Shown here in pieces: positions 54,576 to 64,000 of a stretch of DNA of 64,000 nucleotides. Source of the stretch: Ixodes scapularis (taxonomy: Eukaryota > Arthropoda > Arachnida > Ixodida > Ixodidae); NCBI RefSeq assembly GCF_016920785.2, contig NW_024609846.1, forward strand, positions 92,026,888 to 92,090,887, given 5' to 3'. The position numbers and the translations under genes were made by a program. Position 1 is the stretch's first letter. Every line of letters starts with the position of its first letter. The notes beneath the pieces were generated by a model. That model saw only the letters and a program-made list of their open reading frames with translations, had not been told where the DNA came from and ran no database searches.

Positions 54576-57500
54576 GTTAGATGTATAAATTGAAAGCAAA
54601 ATAAAGAGGACGAGGACAGGGCACGTCACAAAGGCCAGTAACTAAGCATTATTCATGGCGGAAATTTAAAATTAAGTAATTTTTTCTTGCAGAGAGAGAG
54701 AGAGAGAGTGAAGGAATATTGACGATCCTCTCCTGGCACACAGACTCAAGATATATCAAGTGTAATTGTACCTAAACAGCAAACAAAACAAATAGTGACA
54801 CAAAATTTTTTATTTGTTGTGAACCGGAACAGTGTTCAAAATTATCATTCTGCGGTCACATAAAAAATTAGTTTAAAAAAAGGGTACGCTTAAATGCAAG
54901 TCGATTGGAGATCCCTCTCTTCACTAATAAAATTAAAAGTGGGTTACTGACGCACGTACATGAATTGCGATTCTACCGCTTTGACGGCAGCGACAGATGC
55001 GCGCAAACACAACAAGGTGTTGCGGCGCACAGTAATATATATTTCTTTTTTTTTTGTTGGACCCGCTCACAATAAAAGCGGAGGCCTTATTGACGTACCG
55101 TTTCGGTTTTTTATTAGAACTTGACCCAGTGTTGCGATCAGCCTGTACATGCCCAGTCATTAACTTCATCCGGATGAATTAGAACAGGCACGGCATGCTT
55201 CATCAGCCGGTAACTCCTAGAACTGATCTGAGTTCAAGGTGTGTATGAGACAGCGCAGATGTGCGCGAAAAGACAATTTAAACAATATTGCATCCTCATC
55301 TTTGTCCGAATAGCCCTGACTTTGAAGAGCTAGCGAAACCATAAAGAAAAGGAGCATTTATCTCAAAGCGGATGTTACAGTCGACGCTGTCTTGCACTTG
55401 CGAGACACACTTCGCAAACGACTAATATTCCTATGCCTGGATTATTTGATCCACCGTGGAGACCTGAGACACAGGCAACCTTTCTTTGTGGAGGTTCGCC
55501 TCCCTAAAAAATGATCACAGTTTTTGAACGGACAGAAAGCTTCAACGCGGTGCCCGCCATTGCAACTGGCAGCGCGATGGGACGAGCGAACGGCTAAGTA
55601 GGGCGAATTCGGGCCACGGCGCGGCGCCACTGGTATCGCTCCAGCGCGCCCCCTGGCCCAGCCGAACGGTCCCATAACGGGGAGGCTTGGGAGAAAGCTT
55701 CGAAAACCAGACAGCTTCTTGTGCAAATCGTGATTGATTTGAGCCTGAGCTACGAACTACGTGCATAATGAAATGTCCGAAAATATTTCTACCCTTTTTT
55801 TATCCCTTTCATCGCCTCACCTAAAACTTTCTGGTTTTCTCGTGCGTAAATGACATCTTTAAAACAATTGTGAGCTTGGATAATCCCTACTTTAGACAAG
55901 CTTAGTAGCACAAGTGTGACACAAATAGGCGGCGCACACCAAGTCACTGAGCCAGAAACTTTCTGGTTGTCGCGAGGTAGTCAGCACTGCATAGTGTACG
56001 CGTGCTTGTCCTCATGCGACTACCATTATATTGCCTGAGAAAAGCAGTTCTTTTCTTGGTCCTGACATTTAATTGAAAATATGGCATAGAATATAGTTAT
56101 CCTTCGATGCAAAAGGAAGTATTTCCGAAAACGAGAAACGATCTCCAAATACTATTTTAAAGCATTCAATTAAACGGCTTTGATGAAATGGCGTTTGATT
56201 CAATACCGTTCGATGAAATGGCTTCGATGAGACGGCCTTCGATGAAGTGTCTGGACCCAATCACCATCATTAATTTGAAATACGTGTTCATCTTTCCTAC
56301 CTTGCTCAGTCCACGAATAAAACCACCTCATCTGGTTGGTTGCTAATATCAATGACCTAACTTGATTAGAAATGCCATCAGTGACGTTTTTGCGGTGGCC
56401 CGTGACCTGCTTCTTTGTTTCTGTTTATTATTAGTAATTATTTGTTACAGATGTACAGACTATTTTTGCAGTGTATTTACCTTCCGCTCTATAGCGACTT
56501 CGGGCCACGAGAGCGCATTCGATAAACAAGTACACAAAAGTAGTAATTGTGGTCGCGTTGTCAACTCTATCCCTTGCTTAATCATGTATACAATGCGTAG
56601 GAAGAAACGCGTTGACAGCAATACAAGGGGAGAAGCTTGGAGAATTGTTAAGCGAATGTTGGTTTTTAAAAGCCGGGGATCTTGATGATGTGTGACAGAA
56701 CGCGGGGGTTTGCGGCACGGGTATGGAAACGGGGCTTTCGGATTTGGATTATTTCTTAAACTGATCATGGAATGGGGCAGAATCGTAAATGTCGGCGAGG
56801 AGCACTTTATTCTGTCAGGAAGACCCGGCTTGCTTTTGTAAGTAAACGACCGCTGAAACAGATAACAGACATGCACTGGATTCTCCAGTAGCTTCGAAAA
56901 GCCACGTTACGTTCTCCGCTCAAACCGTTACATTGGACTTTAAAAATACGTGGAACAGAAAAAACGATCAGATAGAAAAGCTGCACGGACTGAGTGTATC
57001 TCCGTTTCACCATAACTTGATAAACGGCGAAAGCTACGATCCCCGTTGGCCAATCAGAGCAAAGGAGCGACGCACGAGACAGCTCTCCGTGGGAGGATCG
57101 TGTTTCATTGGTACATCGTCAAGTGCTTTGCTCCGACGCCCCGATTGGCTCACGAGGGTCGTAGCTTTGTATCCTGTCTTCAAAGGACTGGCTCTCACAA
57201 CGCTTGAACGAGCACTTAACGCCTCGCCTTGTCCTGTGCGGAAGGTACTCCGTGATAATGGTTTTGTCCGGTTCGACATTCTGACAATATACAGTGACAC
57301 TTTTGTGAGCTGCTTGGAGATGTCTTCGGGGTGATCCGGGAAGTCAGACAAACTGCTTTGGTACAAGATTATGTTCTGTATACCCAGGGATGGACCAAAC
57401 CGGACGCTGCAAGTCGTTCCAGCCAATGCAGCGCTGCGAGCGCTTCATTTGGTCTCGTGCTCCGCGTGTTTCCACACTCAGCGCATGTCACGTGTCACAC

Positions 57501-59535
57501 ACTCAGAACTGATTTAGCTCCGATGACTCGTAGCGTCCGCTGCGGTCCATTTTAAGGTAGAATACGGATCGTAACAGACTACGCTGCTTTGTGTTTGCGA
57601 ATAATGGATCGCTTAGAGTGGTTTATTGGTAAATCCTGCTTGAGTTCAGCCTGAGCTCGCAAACTCTGGACACAATAAAACTATGTGGCGTAGAAATAAA
57701 AGCCACTGAAAATGTCAGTACCGTTTTTCTTTTTGTACTTGCAACTTTTGTTATTGCTTCGGACCGAGTTCGGCCCTGGGAGCTGTTTGCCGCACTGTAA
57801 ATTTGTCCAGTTATTAGTTAGTGCAATGATTTTCATGTAGGTGATAGGCCCTCTTGGGAAGAACATATTAGAAATAGTTCAATGCTATATCTTGAAGACA
57901 TTGCCAGATAACAACTCACAAATATTGGGTAAAAATTTCAAAGTGGCCTAGTTTGTGTATTTCGAAGCGCTGCACTTTGGATGGAGACAAAATAATGCAA
58001 CATGCTAATGGAACACCACGCGATATAGTGTAAAATATTTTCCTCAAGAAAAAAAGAAAAACGAAGTTTTCTTTTAATTGCACGCTGAAGTTGAGGAACT
58101 TTTCACATTGAAGCACGTTTGAAGCGTTGTAAATATGTTCAGTTATAAACTCGAGTAAAAAAATATTTTTAGATGATTTACCGTTCCGGAAAGAATATAC
58201 AAAAAAAAAAATTAAACGCTATATCTAGAAAATATTACGAGATATGCACTCGCAAACATCAGATACAAATGTCAAAGTTACACGCACGCACACACGCACG
58301 ATGGTACACAATAACCTGAAAGCCGAATGCAGTGGCTGATGTACGAGTAGTGATCAAACTGTTTCTGCGGTTGACATCATGGGACGTCGCGTTGATGTGG
58401 GAGCTGTAAAGGTTAGGTGATCAAAAATGCACAATCATGACAATCAGAGCACATATCTCCAACATTTTTTACCCTCAACAACCTTCTCTCCCCCTCCCCC
58501 TTTTTTCTCGCTCAGAAAAAAAGAAAAGAAAAAGAAGGGAGATCATTTAATGGTGCGACTTTTGCCGACGGTGCACGCGCGCAAAAGTACATGTCAATCG
58601 CAAAAGTGTTATTTACAAGATAAAGTACACATGAGAGTGATTGTCGCTTTAGATGTCATTTTAATTGGTTTTAGTAGTGCACCCATACAGTAGCCTAACC
58701 ACATAGTTTTAACCCAACTACGTGAAAACGATAAGTTCTTTCGTTGACCCGTTCAAGACTGGCAGTTGTTGAAATATTTTAGCAAAGCGAAAACCGGGTA
58801 TCGGCGCAAATGATAATCTCTACGCAAACCCGAGCCCCTGAAACTTCAACAGGGCCTCCGGTATATGTGTGCGTGTGTTCACCTTGATTAGAGAAGTCAT
58901 TCCAGATATAGTCACGGCAGTCCGGAAAGTCGAAGTGCTTCCGTCGCATTCCAATTAATGCTCGGAGCCTTTATTCTTGGCTCTAAGTATAGGTTAGGTT
59001 AGCTCGCACCTCACGCGTGATCCTAAGAACAAACGATTCCGTCAAAGCATTTTATGCTGCACAGGTTACGCCACCTCAGCTTATCGGATATCAGTGATAC
59101 ATTACAATACACTTGAGTAGCTCTTGCTGTGTTGCAACTTACAAGCACAAGTAGAGAATTAAAGAAAAAAAAATATTATCTTTTTTTTATTAACAACGAG
59201 CTTGCGAGAGCACGGTTATGGTCTCATCTCATATGTTGCGCTGTAGTACAGCATGGCGACACCACTGATTCAGATACTTTGGAGTTATTAGCGCATCGTA
59301 AAACCTCGTTGTCATCGGCGGCTTCCTGAACAAGCTCGCGGCATGACAGTAATATATTATATTGCGCCTACATTGCACTGTTTGCAACAGCAGACTGATA
59401 TTTCATTATCGACAAGCAAACTCTACCTGCAAAAATTAAATGTAATACGAAGAGAATGCCCATAGTTTTAGTAATCAGTAATTTGTAACGTGATATAATT
59501 AAATTTTAGTGATTTTTAAGAAAGGAACCGGTAAT
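54576..59535. other. Unassigned region
   Basis: I recognise no gene. It holds a (GA)n run at 54,693-54,709, a loose 13-15-bp repeat TTCGATGAAATGG at about 56,178-56,250, an inverted pair AAAGCTACGA (57,029 and 57,170) with about 35-bp imperfect arms, and a weak direct repeat of about 335 bp period (57,790-57,945 and 58,125-58,280). Frames of 130-138 codons at 56,460-57,430 lack motifs. Confidence 0.35.
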
Positions 59536-60071
59536 GTAAAACAGTTATAAAACGACTTTTGTTTGGGCTAGTTGGTTCTTACTAGACATGATTAAAATAG
59601 CGCAAATTTGACAAGGACAAAATGAAGGCACACGTAGAACAGTACTGGCGCTTACTTCCAACTAAGTTTATTTGATCATCGACCAAGCAATATATACCAT
59701 CGCCAGCGAGCATAAAAACCCCAAAACACACAAAAAATATATACTTTAAGATTATATGCCTACAACGCGCCGTTCTTTAGATAAAACCATCAAGAAAAAC
59801 CATCAAGCATGCCGTCGGTAGGTCTCATTGACAAAGAAATAGTTTTTCTTGATGGTTTTATCTAAAGAACGGCGCGTTGTAGGCATATAATCTTAAAGTA
59901 TATATTGTTTGTGTGTTTTTGGGTTTTTATGCTCGCTGGCGATGGTATATATTGCTTGGTTGATGATCAAATAAACTTAGTTGGAAGTAAGCGCCAGTCC
60001 TGTTCTACGTGTGCCTTCATTTTGTCCTTGTCAAATTTGCGCTATTTTAATCATGTCTAGTAAAACAGTTA
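59536..60071. mobile_element. Large foldback, Penelope-like arrangement
   Basis: Arms of about 230 bp (59,579-59,808 and about 59,833-60,063) are near-identical inverted copies around a spacer of about 25 bp. GTAAAACAGTTA occurs at 59,536-59,547 and again at 60,060-60,071 as a 12-bp direct flank. On the left only, about 31 bp lie between this flank and the arm. Inverted terminal repeats, a 10-15-bp target duplication and a one-sided extension of about 30 bp together resemble Penelope-like insertions, but no coding part is present, so the class is inference. Confidence 0.6.
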
Positions 60072-60800
60072 GTTTTGGAAAGTGCTTTTGCCATCTCTCG
60101 CCTAGAAATCTCAAGAGGGCGACTGTACTAAAGTGATTAACCAATTCGAGAAGAGATATTGAGTTGAGAAAAATTAACGCAATATTGTAATTACACTTCC
60201 AAAATTTGACGGGTGAACTTGTACGTTAAACTTTTGCTTACGGAAGGGTGAGTTCTAGTCACCGGTGTGGCCACGTGCTATATGACGTCTAAACGCGGCA
60301 CTGGTCACTAGTGGGATCTCAAAACGCAATATAAGAATGCAAGGAACCGGGAAAAAAAAGGCTGTTTCGTATTATGGATTTTTGCAGATCTCAATATTTG
60401 GAGTTTCGGTCAAATTTCCTAAAAAAAACAACGGTTTGACAGCCCCCAGCACTGTTTATTTCAACGTGTGTCCCATTTAGGCAACACCAGGTGGGTTGGG
60501 GTAAAAGCACCGGACATGTTAGAGTACGCACGCTGGCATGAGTTCCCATCCCGTAAACACTTTTTGTAAGGCTCGCCGCTTCCTCTTCAAGTACCCAGGG
60601 TCACATTACACTCTGTAGTACCGTATTTTCCGGACTATACAAGTTTAAAAGTTGAAAATTCACCCGATGTAGAATATCTACAGGTGCGGACAATACAATG
60701 ATTTAATTTTTCTAGATCCTTCACTATGACAATCGTGAAGGATTTTATGAGTAACGGACTATACTGATGTTGATTTACGTACGATAAAGCTTCATCGTGA
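60072..60800. other. Unassigned spacer
   Basis: No gene or bounded element recognised. Confidence 0.4.
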
Positions 60801-60804
60801 CTTA

Positions 60805-61300
60805 AAGGGAATGTCCGGTCAAATTTTGTATTCGAGAAAACAATTGAATATCATTGTTATTACCTCGAGAAGCATCGTACGTGCAATATCCGAATTTTAT
60901 ATGCCCCTCTGCGTGAGTAATTGAATTTATACTGCTCCAATCGCATTCTAGCGTAAATGCTGCTTTCGTTGGCAACATTGAAGCTCTGACGTCACAAAAC
61001 ACAAAGCGAGCATTTTTGTCTCGTTGTTTGCCTGCGAGTGAACGCCTCAGCGTGATTCGTTTTTGTTGTTGTGCGCGACTTGTTTCGTGGTTGGGTGAGA
61101 TTTTTGTTGCGCGGTTGGGTGCCACAACCACCGGGCAGCACATGCGAGCCAAGACATGACGTTCCACACTTTTCCGCGAGACGTGCAGTGACGAGCAAAG
61201 TGGATCGCCGTCGTGCGTAGGGACTGGGTTCCCGTCCAGATCGAGATCCTGCTTATGCAGCATACATCTCACAGAAGAAAGCTACGAGCTGAGCTCTCAG
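60805..61300. mobile_element. Possible truncated TTAA-type MITE
   Basis: TTAAAGGGAATGTCCGGTCA at 60,805 has the TTAA-AGGG start seen in the elements at 10,252 and 35,082. I could not find the inverted second end. The 156-codon minus-strand frame 60,802-61,272 reads across the terminus and has no recognised motif. Confidence 0.3.
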
Positions 61301-61525
61301 CGGACAGAAGGCTTGTAAGCTGAGGTGTGATGCTGTGCCAACGATATGAAACTACGTCCACCCACTCCTCGCCCAAATCGGATCAGTCAAGTTGGGTCTG
61401 TTCGATTCGCCTGAACTGGCTGAACTAGTTTGGCAGTGCAGGAACTGGTGCATTCGATTCAACCGGAAGTTGCACGACCGCTGCACTGGTGCGTTCGATT
61501 CATCCCAGTTCTGAACGAGTTCAGA

Positions 61526-62720
61526 CCATAGAGTTATTATAATGCACGCTAGAGGTTCAACTGGCGCTAGTGTCTATGCGACTTCCGGGAGGCAAATTGA
61601 AGCAGACAGCAACCAGTCTACTTTTGCGGTGCTCCTATGCATTCCTATGGCAAAACGCGCGTGAATTTTGTCTCTTCGCCGGAAAATAACATGAATAACT
61701 TTTATTACTTCGGTTGTACCGGATAGTATGTACCTTTATTAATATTGTAAAAGTGTAATTGCATTAATTACAGCATTTTTCTTTACTATTGAACGATGTT
61801 ACGCTTCGCTATATTTCAAGCCCAAACCTCTGTTCTATGGCAGGTATGTAATAACGAGCGACGCTTATGAGCTAAATAACGATCGAAAGAAATGTAGAGT
61901 GTGTTCAAAGTTCGCTAGCATTCCGGTGGCGCTTATATATTGCTAATATGCCCGTCCTGTCACTCTGTGAATATGACTCCGTCGTGCATCTTTACGATCG
62001 GTTACCATTCGAATGTAAAAACATAAAGTACGTGGGCTACAAAAGGTGTGTCTTTTTATTATTTCCTATGGCAGGCAGTTTTTATCGGGCACCTGTTCTC
62101 TGACTTCTCCCTACTTGTAAAGATTCGAAGCGAGCGGTTGATGATTTGAACCCAGAACGATGCATCTTCGCACATTATCACGAGCAGAAAGAATAAAGCA
62201 GTACTTATTTATTGCAAATCGAACTATATTACGTGGCTTTCAATATGTTTTTATCGCTTGTATGCACGAGGAGTTACTTATCCAATGTTACTGCGTAGTT
62301 TTTGCCGTCTCTGTTGGTTTTCCACATGTCCTTCGTTCGTTTGACACGTATATCCCCCATGGCGGAAAGCGCCGACGCCTGCCGACGCCGTGTTCGCGCT
62401 AACAGTGTCCGACAGTGCACGCAAATACATGTACGAAACGGTTTTAGCACCGTTTTTCATGCCACGAATTTCAAATAAAAACGCCGTAACTGACCAATTA
62501 TTTCGTCTGCGTGACCGAAAAATGTTTCAATGTGCCTAGTAGGTACGAAATATTCGTGATATTTGCTCTTGTAATCGAGCGCAGCGAGAAAATGCACCCG
62601 AGTTTTCCCATAGAAAAGCATTACCGGAAGTCAATTTCAGACTGGTTGCTGTCTGCTTCAATTTGCAGCAGCGCACTAGCGCCAGTTGAACCTCTAGCGT
62701 ACATTATAATAACTCTATGG
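61526..62720. mobile_element. 1.2-kb element with about 95-bp TIRs
   Basis: CCATAGAGTTATTATAATG at 61,526 begins an end that is repeated inverted up to 62,720. The arms continue through CGCTAGAGGTTCAACTGGCG and, after a short indel, AAATTGAAGCAGACAGCAAC. TTCAGA flanks both sides (61,520-61,525, 62,721-62,726), and removing the element rejoins a plausible host sequence. The interior is AT-rich and has no convincing transposase; the 80-codon frame at 62,160 lacks motifs. Confidence 0.75.
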
Positions 62721-62726
62721 TTCAGA

Positions 62727-64000
62727 CCCAGTTCCTCAAAATCTTGCACCGGCTCCGGACTCGGTTCAGCGTCCGTGCAGAAGCAGACGACAAGAGCAGA
62801 CGGCGATAGCAGAACTCCTCGTCCGTCTCTGCTCGCGGTGTCATTTTTCGCAGCGATTGCTCAAATGTCTGCGATGTTTAACAATAACGCCGATACGGAG
62901 GTTGCATTTCCTTTCATTTATGATAATAACGTACCCGCGGTCGACGCGGAATTGAGATCATAACCGAGGGTAAAAATTTGCTTGATTTTGATATTCTAAA
63001 AGCGTTTTAGGCACCTTCTCGCGTAGATTTGGCTCCCTGTGGTAAGTGTTGAAATATTGGCTCACGTAAATTGTTTCATTTTGATGTTATGCGGGGATCC
63101 ACAGTGTTGATATTCTTACTTACAGACACGGGAAAGGTATTGCCTTCTTGATGGTCTCCGCCTTCAGTTGCTCTTGGATGCATATTGACGACTCCGATAC
63201 ATTGCAGATGTCTGGGATTTAGTGCGTTGGCACTCGCATGTCGCCGTAGCTGAGCATAATACTGCATGCTTTGTCCGCTGGTATCTGTGGACGCCCACTA
63301 ACGGGCCTGGGAAAAACACCGAGAATCGGCATTTTTTTTTTGCCGATTCTCGCTTCAACTTGACGCCAAAGTTACGGTCGATAATTGTCTTGGCCAAGAC
63401 GCTATCGTCAGGCCTTCGTCTTCGAGGTGACCGGTATACCGACCAGGCGCTGCCGCCAGTGACTCCCCCGACGCAAAATGATCCTGATGCCGCGAACCTA
63501 TCGTCGAAATGCAACGATTCCCTTTGAGGGGCATTTGCCGCTACCTTCTTGACTTCTAACCTACTAAAGTTCAGAACTTCCTGGCCGAATCGAACAGACC
63601 TTGATTATGCAGCGAAACCGAAACCAACAGCTTGGCCATCTCGAAATGATACCAGAAGTTGTATTCAGCACGCGTGCAGCCCGATATCTGTTTGACCCGC
63701 TTGTGAAAATGGAGCGTAGCTACGATTCACCAAACTCGTCCAAGTCAAGTGACAGCATGCATTTGAACAGTTCGCCGTTTGCCTTCGACCCGCGGACGTC
63801 GCCTCTGAGGGAATGACCCGCAGCCTCATCACCGATCCAGTGGATCCGCCGAAATGTGTACCCAGATGCCGCTTCGTGTACCTAAGTGCCGCTTCAGAGG
63901 CGAAATCTGCATCCTTTGCTTTGCAAGCGCCCCTAGTTCGATCGGCGTCCGTCGCAGTTGTGTTTGCGCGAAACGGCATACGTTTGCTCGAAGCTTATGG
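62727..64000. other. Unassigned right end
   Basis: No gene recognised with confidence. Plus-strand frames at 63,222-63,527 (101 codons) and 63,601-63,816 (71 codons, Ser-rich, including a DSPNSSKSSDSMHLNSS stretch) have balanced codon composition that could be coding, but they have no start context, splice evidence or motif I can name. A perfect 12-bp hairpin with a T9 loop lies at 63,320-63,352. Confidence 0.35.

Noticed and set aside
60802..61272. 156-codon minus-strand frame as a gene
   Set aside because: It runs across a TTAA-AGGG transposon-like end and shows no recognised domain; repeat origin is more likely.

Overview
The window looks like nuclear DNA of a chelicerate, most likely a hard tick. 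It is AT-rich with GC islands, has one gene cut into small exons with canonical GT-AG introns, and is dominated by retroelements and foldback/MITE sequences. The gene is a secreted-type M13 (neprilysin-like) metallopeptidase, a family known to be greatly expanded in ticks. The organism call is inference; no rRNA or mitochondrial marker is present.

The only cellular gene I can support is this neprilysin-like gene on the + strand. Eleven well-supported exons, plus one tentative signal-peptide exon, run from 8,378 to 41,695 and join in frame at every junction (about 501 codons). They cover the N-terminal two thirds of an M13 ectodomain. The exons for the zinc-binding catalytic core (HExxH and ExxxD) were not found, so the gene either continues through a very long intron that would contain the satellite array, or is truncated.

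Layout. 1-2.8 kb: nothing recognised. 2.8-8 kb: a TA-flanked mariner-type non-autonomous element, a minus-strand Ty3/gypsy remnant (integrase plus LTR), a Penelope-like fragment between (TA)n tracts, a 0.7-kb foldback, and two adjacent MITEs sharing an 8-bp flank. 8.4-9.5 kb: first exons. The 13.6-kb intron 9.5-23.1 kb holds a TTAA-flanked MITE, a nested gypsy/L1/DNA-transposon complex (13.3-19.8 kb), an L2/CR1-like LINE and a Penelope endonuclease fragment. 23-41.7 kb: remaining exons separated by introns with a second LINE, foldbacks and MITEs. 43.0-50.3 kb: a tandem satellite with a 196-bp monomer, about 35 full copies. 50.3-64 kb: no recognised gene; a LINE 3' tail, degenerate duplications, poly-G tracts, a large Penelope-like foldback (59.5-60.1 kb) and a 1.2-kb element with long terminal inverted repeats (61.5-62.7 kb).

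Nearly all other long reading frames are retroelement remnants or by-products of satellite homogeneity. The observations most worth follow-up are the multi-unit structure and 11-bp inverted repeat of the satellite, the gypsy LTR that starts with a tRNA-like sequence into which two L1 3' ends run, the Penelope-like foldback with a 12-bp target duplication, and the Tyr/Asp-rich exon of the peptidase.
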